Shown here: positions 21,913 through 33,438 of the stretch, piece after piece
How positions within the stretch are numbered: the stretch's first letter is position 1
Layout: each line of letters starts with the position of its first letter
Assembly (NCBI RefSeq): GCF_001680005.1
Contig: NC_033562.1
Coordinates: 992,001-1,056,000 of the forward strand
Direction: 5' to 3'
Length of the DNA stretch: 64,000 nucleotides
Source: Plasmodium coatneyi
Taxonomy: Eukaryota > Apicomplexa > Aconoidasida > Haemosporida > Plasmodiidae
Made by a program: the position numbers and the translations under genes
The notes under the pieces: model-generated
The model's input: the letters and a program-made list of their open reading frames with translations, nothing else
What the model was told of the DNA's origin: nothing
Database searches by the model: none

Positions 21913-24724
21913 ATGGTGATGCAGGTAATACACGCTTTATTTAATTTCCATAAAATAAGGTGTATTAAGATGTATATATAATACTTCATCCACATAATAT
22001 TCTATTCAAAGTGTAATAGAAACACAAAGGTACATATACATTCCATTGTTTTTACTCTCAGGGGGAGGACGATCCATTAGATAAATTACCTTCACAGAAG
22101 GTATATGAGGTATTTAAGGAGAATGTAAATAATCCTGCCTGTGACGAAGCACGAAGTATAAGAAGTCAACTATCGAGTTATATATTTATTAGCAATTATA
22201 TAGATAAGATATTGAATGTCTGGTGTTATGCGCAGGGCAGGAAAGATGATGAACTATTTTATAATGAATACTGTAACTTCCTATACTACTGGATTGGTGA
22301 CTTGATGAAAGGGGATGCACGCTGGAAGAGTTCATTGAGGGAAGTCATCGCAAACATTTATAATTTACTAGGAGAACTGGAATGTAAATTGGAGTGCAAT
22401 AATGTATACCGTGCTAGCAGCCAGACCATGTTTGACCTAAGTAAAGACATTTTCGATTTCGGTTATAACCATAGGCTTTTGCAGGTGAATGAGGAAAGCA
22501 ATAAATATTTATGTAGAAGTGAGTATGATAGTTATCTGAAGAAGGTTGAAGGAGCATATACGCAGTTTTTTGGTATTTGTAATACTAGTGATCCATGTTG
22601 TGAAACATTTATACAGTCATATGACAGATATTTCCAGAGAGCGAAACCATTAAAATTAACATGTACTGCAATGTCTAAAGAAAAGGAAGAAAGTGAAGCA
22701 TGCCCCTCAGAACTAACGGACAACCCCCCCGACGCCATTTCAACAGAAGGAACGGAATTAACAGTAAGTATGAAGAAAGAAAAATAAATAATTCTAGTTG
22801 AACAACATCCTAAATGAACAACATTACCTTCTCCCTAAGGGAAGGAAGGTACAGAGAAAGGGGAAGGAGAAGAAACAATTCCTTCTTGTGGAAGAATGAA
22901 CAACATTCCCTTCTTCAGAAGGAAGGAAGGTTGTTAGGGTGGTGGTAGGTGGTTTGTTAGGTGTGGTTGGTGAAGGAAGGAATAGATGAATAAGGAATGA
23001 GGAAAGAAGGAATAGATGAATAAGGAATGAGGAAAGAAGGAATGAGGAAAGAAGGAATGAGGAAAGAAGGAATAAGAAGAAATAAGAAGGAAAGAAAAGA
23101 AAGGAAGGAAAAAGGAAGGAAAGAAGGAATGAGGAAGGAAAGGACAGTCTAAGGAGGAGCAAGGAAAGAAGGAATAAGAAGGAATAAGGAAAAATGGAAA
23201 TAAGGAAAGAAAGAAGAAAGAAAAGTAAGGAAAGAAGGAAAGAATGAAAAAAGGGAAATGAATAATATAGAAGTCTGTCTATATACATATTCCACTCTTC
23301 CTTTTTCCCCTGCCAACTGGATATTCGCAGGAAGAACATTTGAAAAAATTACCTTCAAAAATGTTATATCAGAAATTTGATAATGGAGATGATAAAAGTA
23401 AATGTGATCTTAGTGATATAGAGGGTGTGAAGACAAACATAGAAAAAGTATTGAGGGAGAAGGACTTTAGTGAGGTTGATGCAGACAAAATTATGCATGC
23501 TTGGTGTTATGTAAATGAGGGGATGAAGGAGAAGTGTGACCCGTTGTATAAGGAACGTTTCAATTTTTTCTATTTATGGTTAGGGCATACACTTTATGAG
23601 GAGAAAGAAAATATTAGTGAATTTTCTAACCTTATGGAACAAATTTACACTGCGCTGAGTAAAATGTATGACGGTACGGATTGTAAACTTGTGTGTGCGA
23701 ATGATATCGGGAGGTTCGATTTCAACAAAAGAAAAGAAATATATGATTACGCTGCAGACTATAGTAGTCTGATGCGTCAATTAACATCAAAAGACAGTCC
23801 ATGCAAAAATGAATATAAAGAATATCTGGAAGGAATTCCTACAGTATGTACATTCGTGAATGTAGATTGCACAGCGAGGAATGGGACGCGTGATCCATTT
23901 TGTAGCTGGTTCAAAGACAACAAAGAAACGTACTGTGATCCGAAGGACAAACTACCAAAATTAACATGTAAAACAACATCTAACACAAAACCCACACTAC
24001 AGAGTAGGCCAGAAGCACCCATGGGGAGCTCGCTCCCATTAGGTCGACCAAGGTCAGTTCATGCAACAGGTAAGAAATATGACAGAAAGTATTATTACAA
24101 CAACACATGCCTAGGGAGGGGAAGAGGAGGGCGCAGTATACAACCCCAGCTAACTCCCCTCCTCGGTGCTCACCTAACCTCATTAAGGTTATATTGTCCA
24201 TAATGATTATTGCAGAACAAATACTTATGCCCCCCATTTCCCCCTTCCTCCTATTCCCCCCTTTATTCATTTTTCAGGTGGTGTCGCAGGTGTGGGCGGT
24301 GCCCCAGGGGGAGCACTTCCGACAGCGCAGAGTATAGGAACGGGCCAAACAGAAGGTGCAGCAGCGAGTTCAACATCGCTTACTACCATTATCCCTACCT
24401 CTGTCACCGCAATAGGATTACCAACAATTGTCGCTTTCCTCTTTTACAAGGTATGTACAACAACACCACCATCATAAAACACCAACCACATAACAACCCA
24501 CCTACCACCCGTAACAACCATAACACCCCTTCTTCTTTTTTTCTTTTTAGTATAAACCATTCTTCCTTAATAAACGTAACCACTCTGGAAGTAATAGAAG
24601 AAAAAGATCAACCATTCACCACGACTTGAACTCACCATTGTCAGACGAAGACGACGACACATTAACAACAATAAATTCATCCGAATATTCCATTCCATAT
24701 ACCTCATCATCATCCTCCAGATGA
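21913..24724 (+). CDS. pir: pir-family (KIR-type) protein with two tandem pir domains
   Basis: Five exons, 21913..21924, 22062..22763, 23331..24069, 24278..24450 and 24551..24724, encode 599 residues with consistent phases (0,0,1,0). Exon 1 is MVMQ (a start at the second Met, 21,919, is also possible). Domain 1 begins GEDDPLDKLPSQKVYEVF and has CNFLYYWIGD and KDIFDFGYNH. Domain 2 begins EEHLKKLPSKMLYQKFDNG and has FNFFYLWLGH and RKEIYDYAADY. Exon 4 is a Gly/Ala/Thr-rich stalk running into the membrane segment ITAIG...TIVAFLFYK type ending at YK|GT. The tail exon starts YKPFFLNKRNHSGSNRRK and ends in a Ser run before TGA. The layout copies the tandem-domain gene at 7,096. Intron 2 (567 nt) holds a purine-rich repeat field and intron 4 a C-rich CCTACCACC field. 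Confidence 0.9.
22845..23250 (+). repeat. Purine/G-rich repeat field inside pir intron 2
   Basis: The intron between the two pir domains carries GGAAGGTTGTTAGGGTGG near 22,920 and then AATAAGGAATGAGGAAAGAAGG units repeated from 22,980 to 23,250, with one TCTAAGGAGGA at 23,146. These are the same motif families as the spacer fields at 17,050 and 20,030. Confidence 0.85.
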
Positions 24725-26260
24725 TGAAAGAAGATGGAAGGGAAGATTGTTAGGTGGGTGGTAGGTGGGTTGTTAGGGTGGTGGAAGGAAGGTTGTGTTA
24801 GGGGTGGTGGTTGGTGGAAGGAATGGTTGTTAGGGGTGGTGTGGTGGTAGGTGGGATGTTAGGGGTGGCAGTATATTCCATTACGGCCACTTCCTCCCAA
24901 CAGGGACCCCTGAACATGGAACCCTTCTTGAATGATTTTTTCTGGCATGATAATGCATAATTGATCTGTGCGCAGAATTATAATTATTGTGTGCATGTAA
25001 AAATAATGCAAATATCTGTAGGATCATAGTATTGCACTCAGAAGAATATAAGCGAGCTCACATATATATGTGCACTCACGGAATAAAAGATGGTTCTAAA
25101 TAATTTGAACAATGAATAGTGTGCACTCTCAATAAAAAAAAATGTTTAGGATCATAATATATACAAACTTCTTTTCTGAATTTATTCCGTATATATATAT
25201 ATACATACTCCACTTTTAACATGTTAATTAATTCATTCAAAAACTTTATCAAAAAAAAAAGGAAAGAAAGGGGGGGAGGGGCGGAAGGTGAAGAACATTG
25301 TGGAACTGTGTACACATTACATTTCTTCCTCTGCTCCTTCATTCCATTTATTATTCATTTGCCAAATACTAAAACAAGGGGTTGCATAAATAAGTAAGGG
25401 TCTCATAAATAACAAATACATAAATAACAATTACGGTAAATAACTATAATGATGATCATATATATGTATGTGTATGAATAATCATTCTTATATATATATG
25501 CGTGTACAATAAATATATATAATACCTCCTCCCCACCCCCATACAAGGAAGGAAAAAAAAGAAGTTACTATTACTGAAACAATTATAAATAAAAATACAA
25601 ACATAAATAGGAAGAATATTGCGCAAATGTTAATTGTGCTACGTATGTGTGAACTGTATACTATACTACATATATAAATAATTTTCACAAATCTCCTTCC
25701 AATAACAGTAAAAAAAAATAAATTAACTGTACTTGCTGACATTTCTGTTTAGAAGGAATGTTACATTCCTTTATGTTCATAATAAATGGTGAATGGTACA
25801 AATAATAATATAGTGCCATAGGTAGTCATACATAATCCAATACTATAACACACAGATGAAAAATAAAAAAAAAGTGCACATGAGGAATTTGAAATTCTTC
25901 TTCTCTGTGTTATTTTGTTATATGGGTATGCTTCTGTATAAGGGACTAACTGTTCATACTTCTCTTCCTTAATTATATGCATGTGAACATATATGATAAT
26001 GATTTTGACACATGCACATACATATGTGTGTGTTTGTGAAATGTGCTATCACTACTTGTAGAATTAAAGGGTGCATAAGTACTACTATTAGGAAGGGAAA
26101 AAAAGTAAAAACTTCTACATTTCTCCATATTCATAATCCATATGGAACATATGAAATTCCTATATATATATTCTGAAATTATGAGCGAACAAGGTAGAAC
26201 ACGTTTTAAAGTAACTCCATTATATACGAAGGATATGTACATATACAAATAAAGAGAAAA
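24725..26260. other. Spacer between plus-strand pir genes
   Basis: The first 150 bases (24,730-24,880) are a G-rich GTTAGG(T/G)GGT field with runs of GGG/GGGG. The rest is AT-rich with poly-A (25,250-25,262), TA microsatellites and no coding region that I can support. It presumably holds the promoter of the pir gene starting at 26,261. Confidence 0.55.
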
Positions 26261-27700
26261 ATGGTGAAGCGTGTAAGAACTTATTATTCCTTATTCAAGG
26301 GGTTTACGTTAATATTATATGTACGCTGTATTCTATACATAGTACACTGGAAATGATAGAATATATATAAAACGTATATTTATATACTTTACTATTTACT
26401 AATTATGTTCATAGGACTGCAAAGTGGATGATTTACCTTCCAAGCAAATCTATCAAAAATTCAAAGAAAGCAAGAATGGAAGCCATGCATGCGATAGTAG
26501 CATCGTTTGGAAAACAGGAATAGAGAGTATACTGAAAGATAAATGGAAAGAATCCTGGGGACTTGACACATCTGCACAAGAAATTACCCAAGCTTGGTGT
26601 CTTTTATCTAAATTGAATATAAAGGGAACGCAATGTGAAAAGATGTGTGATTTCTTTTATTTTTGGTTGGGAAATATGTTATCGGACAAATTGAAAACAT
26701 TCGGTACTTCACTTCAGGATATTATGCCACAAATCTACAGTAAATTAGGAAACTCCAGCGGCAACCAATGTAGTTATATAACTATGGACAGTTCAATTGA
26801 CACGGACCTCTTCAAGTATAGAAAAATAATATTCGATTACTGGAATGATTATAAAACAATATGGAAAGAACTACGAAAGAATGGCACCAACTGCACTAAT
26901 GCATATGATCATTACTTTAATGGAGATAAGGGAGTTGGTGGAGCTGAAGACGCTTATAAACAGGTAAATGCAAATTGTGGAGAACGTATTACAGATGACT
27001 TCTGTAAAAAATTTAGGAAAAAATTCAAGGAGGGTGCTGGTAGCAACAATATTCCAGAACCATCAAAATTGAAAGAACAAGCACAGTCTGGAGGGGAATC
27101 TCCACCGTCACCACCAGGCGAAGAAGGGGACGAAGCGGACCTGACTAGTTGTCTCCAACAGTTGTCTACAGCAGTTACTGCATCATCAGAGCAGGAGGAA
27201 ATTACAAAGGAAGCCACCTCTACAATTGTAGAAAATCCATCAATCTCCACCCCTACAGTTGTTTCTTCCACCGCTGCAGCATTAATAGGATTACCAACGG
27301 CTGCTTTACTTCTTTACAAAGTAAGCAATAACTACAATTCTAATTACAACAATTATTCGCCCTATGATTAAAAATATATATGTACGTATATACAATATTT
27401 GTTTTCCACCCCTCCTTATGTTAGTACAACGTCTTACCTTCATGGATCATTAACCAATTTAAAAGTGGAAGGAGCAGAGTGAGAAGATCAACAATTGGAC
27501 AAGATTTTGATGACATGTTAACTGACATTTCTTCTACAGAATATTCAACATTCAATTCAGCAACAAATTTCACGGATAGTTCTACAGTATATTCTTCTGC
27601 TCCGCATAGTAGACCATCTTCCACAGGAATAACGACTCAGACGAATCAGCAACAACAACAAAGACAGAAGTCAAGAAATATACGTTATCAACGTATGTAA
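26261..27700 (+). CDS. pir: pir-family (KIR-type) variant antigen, single domain
   Basis: Three exons, 26261..26272, 26415..27320 and 27425..27700, encode 397 residues. Exon 1 is MVKR with donor GTAAGA; exon 2 continues DCKVDDLPSKQIYQKFKE. Blocks include CDFFYFWLGN, RKIIFDYWNDYKTI and paired Cys residues. A Pro/Ser/Glu-rich hinge (GGESPPSPPGEEGDEAD) precedes the membrane segment AALIGLPTAALLLYK, which ends at the YK|GT donor. The tail exon starts YNVLPSWIINQFKSGRSRVR, is Ser/Thr-rich with a short Gln run, and ends NIRYQRM then TAA. It is the last pir gene before the chromosome core. The 142-nt first intron matches the other family members. Confidence 0.92.
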
Positions 27701-29093
27701 TATGTTCCTTCTATTAATTAGGAATGGTATGTAATTCTTCTTTTCCCAAACTATGGTGACTTGCAGTGGCGATCCAACTACTACGGTGGTGGTGGCCACT
27801 AAGGGAAGTACTACAGTTGTTATGGAATAAGGCAAGGAAGAGAGAATGGAATTTTATAAGGAATGTACACAATGTAAAGTTGATTTGTTCCTTTGACGAA
27901 TTTATTATATTTCCGAAATTTTCATTCTACGAACATTTTTGTATAGGTTTTACATATGTTCACGCGTTTACTCTAAAAAAATGTCGCCCACTAGATAATT
28001 TAGCATTGGATAATAGTACTAAGAAAAAGTTTGTGCAAGGATTTTTAACTATTCAAATTTGAATACACTTAGAAATATTGATATTGCATATAATTATAGT
28101 TTACTCCTGGAGTTATGTTTTATATAGTATTTTAATTTTTTTTTTCTCCTCCTCAAAAAAATGATCTTGGTATTTTCATGAGAACTATTCTATAATTTTA
28201 TACTATACTGCTTGGTCCTTGAAAAATACAGAGGCTTATATTGGAAAAAAAAAAATTGCTTCCTTCCCCAAAAAAAAACCAACTTTATTTCTTTATTTAT
28301 TTTTCCCTTTCCGCGAATGAAGCTTTATTTTAAATAATATATTTATTGGACAACATAGAATATATATGTTAATTTTATAAAAAAATGCATAAAAATCTAA
28401 GAGTAAAGTGAATAATAATTCGGTTGCATACTGTCAAAGGAAAAAAGTGGTTCTATAAGAAATTTTTTTTTAGAATATTTTTTAAATAATAATATCTTTT
28501 TTACCGACATTGAATATAGAAAAGGAGAAACATTTTTTTTATACCTTGAACCTGTAACAACACGCTATACCACTTACAAAAAAACAAATTTTCATCCTTC
28601 CAACCACATGCAAAATATATTTAATATAATTTCCCGATCAACTATTCTACCCTTCATTATATCTAAATGAAAACAATAAATTATTAGTGCATATATATTT
28701 TTTTTTTTCGAAATATATAATTTGCATTATTTCACAGCTAGAAATGCCATATAACTGAAAAATATCTAGCGTCCCTTCACAATACTAAAAACTTCAATAT
28801 TATTTTTTAAGTAATGTAATATTTAATAAAATATGTGTTTTTCATTTTGCATTATGACATTTTTTTTTATATATGTTATTATGCATTTTAATTTACTTTC
28901 CTCATTTGAGGCACAATTCACAAAGCATAGAACAAAACAGTACGTTACATAGGCAAACGATTTCATTAGCATTCCCTATGGACAGGGGGAAAAAAATAAT
29001 CATATAATCTACATAAATATATATAAACAAAAAGCATGTTACAATTTCGAACCTTCTTTACGCTAGAGACACGAACGAAAACAGAAGAACAAA
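27701..29093. other. Spacer and 5' flank of exported-protein gene 2
   Basis: The portion 27,701-28,067 is unique; it contains a short open frame (27,766-28,062) without recognisable features. From 28,068 onward the sequence is the right copy of the duplicated 5' flank seen at 1-896. No additional gene is supported. Confidence 0.55.
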
Positions 29094-31599
29094 ATGATAT
29101 CTTTTGCGAAATTTTCAATACTCATATTAGCCCTTTCCTCTTGGCAACATCCAAAAAATGTATAATAATAGCAACTATGTTCCAAAAATTTGACACATTT
29201 CTTATGATTACAATTTATTCTTCTGACTAAAAATTAAAAATTCTCTTTTTTTTTTTTTTTTTTTTTTCTTTAATCTTTACGCTTTACATCATTTCATTTT
29301 CCATAAATTCTGCATATACTCTTTTAACCTCCGTAGGTAACTAAACTAGGCACATCATGGAGTAGCAAGTCAGGAACAACTAACCAATTCGAAACTTCCC
29401 CCATCTGCCGCATTAGTAGATCCTTAATGGGATATGAACAAACTTATATAGAAACACCACCACCACCACAACAAACACAACAGCATGAACAACGAAATCA
29501 CATTTTAACGCAACAAAAAATGAACGGTCCATTATTCAGTAGCAACGATAGGGAATTATTTAACCGATTAAATGCATCCATACATGGCAAAAATGGAAGG
29601 CAAGCACAAGATGATGGTCTTTCATACTACACCTCTTTGAAGAACCGCTTAGGTTCAACAAAATACGATGGTAGTTCTAATTCCCTATCTACAAGAAGCA
29701 GCTCTATGGACAGTATTAATTCACTATGTATCAACAGCAGCAGTTCTATGAATAGTTTAAAAGAAAAACCTAAAGGAAAGAAGCATCGTGATAACATTAA
29801 CCAATCAGATGAGTCCCTGAACTTGAATAATTTTTATTCTAACGAAGAAGAAGTTGATAACCTATCTACAAATTTTGGTAGTACGGAAAGTATTTTTAAG
29901 GAGCGAAATGATGACTATGGTGTTCATTATGATGATGAAATTCTCTATTACATGCATAAAGGACGGCTAAGGAATGAACTTTATGGTATTTTCAGTACAC
30001 GTCCCCGTAGGGACACCGAGCTGGTTGAAATGTACAAGAAATTAAATTCCAAGATTGAAGTAGATATGTCACCATACATGGGGAATAAAGCACATGAGGG
30101 AAGAATAGGATTCAGGCGTAGAGGATTTTTTGATGCACTGATACACACTGTGCGTACGAATAAAAAATGGGTCATCCCTTCTTTGGCTCTTTTTGTTTAT
30201 TATATAGTGTCGTTGCTCCACGGTGGTGGTATTACCGGTTTACTGACATTCACCAACCCAACTTTATTTGGCATATCCTTTTTGATAGTTACACTGAGCA
30301 TAGGAGTTATCCTTTCCTTTGTGCTATTCCGATTCTATTACCGAAGGAAAAAATCAAAAATGTTAGATAAAATGTTCATATATAATATTCTCTCAAGAAA
30401 TGACAAATATAGAAGATTTTAAAAATTAGGATGAGTACATAATTATTCCCCTTTTAGGAGGCAATTTTGATGTTATATTGTGATTTTATATATACTCATC
30501 AAATCGACCTATTATGATGTTTCGTAGTAATATGTATGATAGGGTTTACTCCTATATTTGTGCAATTCATCCTAGTGTTCTATTTAAAATGATAGTACTA
30601 TTTATTTTCTTTTAATATATACACATATGCTTTGTGTACATATATATGTTGTGTATATATATGTATTGTGCTGTTCATTGTTTATATTTAATATTGTTCA
30701 TTCATTATTATTATTAGGGGTTTGAGTGTGTACAAATACTCATATATATACATACACATACATATATATATACCAACATATATATATATATATACATATG
30801 TATATATACTTACATATTTAGAACTTATGACCTTCCATATGCCATATATGTGTAATATATATCTTCTGCACACTGTGTGATCAGTATATTGATACATTAT
30901 GTAGGGACTACTTCTTTCTATAAAACGTATTCATGCAGATATGTGTACTACTTTTTTTCTTGAATGGTACATTCTTAAAATTGCTCCTTCTCAGTTGCCG
31001 TATAAAAAACACATACCTATGCAGACACAGCAACGGAAGAATAAACTACGTTGCCTAACCTTTTTAAAGATTAGATCTTTCGCACTCTCTGTGTGCGCGT
31101 CACCTAACTGTAAAAAAGGAAAAAGAAAAAAAAAAAAAAAAAAAAAACAGTTGTTCTAAATTAAATAGTGTTAACTTGTGAGGGTGCCCAATTGTACAGA
31201 TGATGAAAAGTAAAAAAAGAAATGGGGGAATAATATGGTGTGCCCTGTCCCTAAAAATTACTCCGCGCAACGGGCAATTTGTTGTTGCAATGACGCATGA
31301 AAGGTAAAAGGCTCATTTGGCATAAGGTCGCCATCAACTGCGACATACACCGCGAACACGGCGATGCATAAAAATGGACAATAACTGCTAACTGTACACC
31401 CCGCATGGAAAAAATATTCATGCGCGCAAAATGCAAATGATAAAAGTGAAAGTGTGAGAAAGGGGTGGACACAAAAGCCTGACTTCAGGGTTAATAGCAC
31501 ACAAACTACAATCACTGTATATAATTACTTAAGGGGGGATGCCATTTGCACACCGCACATACGTATGTTTTCTGTATATTTAAAGAAAAAAAAAAAAAA
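28068..31599. repeat. Right copy of the ~3.5-kb segmental duplication
   Basis: This is a direct-orientation copy of 1-3,418, starting at TAGAAATATTGATATTGCAT and ending in a poly-A run. It carries exported-protein gene 2 and lies exactly at the junction with single-copy core DNA: the first core gene ends at 32,005. Confidence 0.9.
29094..30422 (+). CDS. Plasmodium exported protein, unknown function, two C-terminal membrane segments (copy 2)
   Basis: Two exons, 29094..29159 and 29337..30422, encode 383 residues. Exon 1 is a signal sequence (MISFAKFSILILALSSW...), and exon 2 starts V-T-K-L-G-T-S-W-S-S-K. RISRSLMGYEQ replaces RISRSLIGEQ of copy 1, so the RSLxG core is kept while the nearby residues vary. 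The Ser/Asn-rich middle differs from copy 1 by indels (a lost block near the Ser/Met repeats, a gained DYGVHYDDE block) and many substitutions. The two membrane segments and the basic tail (FYYRRKKSKMLDKM) are conserved. An in-frame ATG at 29,427 is not the start because the splice model adds the signal exon and 30 more codons. Function is unknown; export is inferred. Confidence 0.87.
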
Positions 31600-31767
31600 G
31601 CATTCGCGAATTAGAGGATATGCAGTTAGCGCACATAAAAGGGCGGCAGCATTTGACGCGAGTAGAGGTAATTAAAAAATGTGGAAACTAATCAGTTGGG
31701 TGGAATGTCGCACATAGGCGCATAAATATGTGTACACCCCGCACGAATACAGAGCAAACTTTTTCGT

Positions 31768-31801
<34 letters not shown>

Positions 31802-32004
31802 GGCAATGTCGGTCGGACATACAAATGCGTAAATGAGTACGGAGATATATGCTGATTATACAATTGGTCCGCGCGCGCAAAAAAAAAAAAAAAAAAAGGT
31901 AACTCTGCAGGTAGCAAATCCTCACCATGTGTTTTTGCTGTTACTGTTCTTCTGCTTCTTTCCCTTGCTCTTCACTCTGTCCCCGTTTTAATAGGTACAC
32001 ACCT
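30423..32004. other. Junction between subtelomeric duplication and core DNA
   Basis: The stretch to 31,599 is the duplicated 3' flank. From there to 32,004 the DNA is unique, with long poly-A (31,769-31,798 and 31,879-31,897). It is the 3' side of the minus-strand transporter gene. No gene is supported. Confidence 0.6.
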
Positions 32005-33438
32005 TCACTTCTTCTCCGTAATTTTTAAATAAATGCAGGACAGGAGCGTGACCACCCCGAGGGCGTTCAATCCGTACGTCACGGGCATGTGCTTCTTATC
32101 CCCCAGGTACATATAAACCACGTCGGTCAAGTATGTGAGGTAAAAACTTATAATTAGGCATAGTGCACTAACTGCAAACATAATTCCACACAACTTCCCG
32201 AAATGCTTCTTCGAATATTTCTCATCCACATAGCAATAGAAGCAAGAGAAAACGAAAGATATGTAAAAGAAAAACAAAATGATGGACATCATTTTGAAAA
32301 AGTATCCATCAAATAGGATCAGAATATACGTCAGAAATATAAACACGTTGTTTGTTAATATACTGTATATAGAACCAAACTTTCCAGCCAGGTAGCCAAA
32401 AAATGGGGTTGGGATAAAGGACAAAATAGTGGAGAGAGAAAATATTGTCGTGAGGTCATTATCATCCCATATAAGAATGGATCTATTGGATTTTATAAAA
32501 AAATCAAATCGAATCATACTTGAACTGCATATAAATACGGTAATTAAATATTCCCATTTTTGAGGATGCTTCCATAGAGACTTTATTTTATCTGTAAATT
32601 TAGAACCCTCATTATTATCGAATGACTTCTTATCTGCACTTTCCATTCTGTCCATTTCGTTCATAATGCTTATGCTTCTTTTCTTCTCTGGGTTTGATGA
32701 TCCCGTGGCTCCTTCACTGTTCAGTTCCGACTGCGCGCTCTTCTTACTCGGTACGATAAAAATGCCCACAATAAATGAATACAAACTACATATGCACAGG
32801 TATGATAGGCACAAAATGTAGAACTCGTTATCCTTAAAATTGAACGCGTAGAAAAAGGCATATTTTAAAAGCAATCCAATGGCAAACCCCGTAGATCTTG
32901 CTGATCCGAGGATTCCAAAAATTAGGGACTCCTTTCCAGGGAAGTATTTCGATATCTTTAACAACGGAATGAAGGACAAATCTGCTGAAATACCCAGCAT
33001 TAAAAAGAATATATACCATACGTAGGAAAACTTAAACACTGCTAGGGATAGAAATCCGCCTGCTAGGATTATTTGCCCACTTAGGAAACAGACCTTTTCC
33101 CCAAAGGTATCTAACACATAGCCACTTACTGACGATAGGAAAAAATGAACAAAGAAGGCCAAGGTAAATAAATTGTTCACAGCTACATCTCGGTTTCCAC
33201 ATGTCATATAGGATATATTTGCATCCACCTTAAATTCTCGCATGTCATCTGTAGGTCCACATAATTCGCTGAAGGCGCCTGACTTGTATATGATTGGCTG
33301 CCAGCCACTGAATCCTGCGTGTACGAACGTCCCCACTGCCGACACTATGGAGTACAGACCGAGGGCCACCCATCTGCTCACCCTCAGGTCCTTCGGCACG
33401 TTCTCTTCGTACTTGAGCTGTGATATGTCTTCCTTCAT
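32005..33438 (-). CDS. NPT1: Major facilitator superfamily transporter, NPT1/ApiAT8-like
   Basis: A single exon of 477 residues. The sequence shows about twelve hydrophobic segments in two groups of six, separated by a charged cytosolic loop (about 235-285, EKKRSISIMNEMDRMESADK). The first segment is followed by HAGFSGWQPIIYKSGAFSELC, a GW...G.F..LC pattern typical of the apicomplexan amino-acid transporter (ApiAT) branch. In P. berghei, NPT1/ApiAT8 carries cationic amino acids; that function is known for the family and is not proven here. P. falciparum NPT1 is also near a chromosome end, which fits this position as the first core gene after the subtelomere. Another ApiAT member is the main alternative. 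The start at 33,438 is the first Met and precedes a short polar N-terminus. Confidence 0.75.
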   Translation of the reverse strand: MKEDISQLKYEENVPKDLRVSRWVALGLYSIVSAVGTFVHAGFSGWQPIIYKSGAFSELCGPTDDMREFKVDANISYMTCGNRDVAVNNLFTLAFFVHFFLSSVSGYVLDTFGEKVCFLSGQIILAGGFLSLAVFKFSYVWYIFFLMLGISADLSFIPLLKISKYFPGKESLIFGILGSARSTGFAIGLLLKYAFFYAFNFKDNEFYILCLSYLCICSLYSFIVGIFIVPSKKSAQSELNSEGATGSSNPEKKRSISIMNEMDRMESADKKSFDNNEGSKFTDKIKSLWKHPQKWEYLITVFICSSSMIRFDFFIKSNRSILIWDDNDLTTIFSLSTILSFIPTPFFGYLAGKFGSIYSILTNNVFIFLTYILILFDGYFFKMMSIILFFFYISFVFSCFYCYVDEKYSKKHFGKLCGIMFAVSALCLIISFYLTYLTDVVYMYLGDKKHMPVTYGLNALGVVTLLSCIYLKITEKK

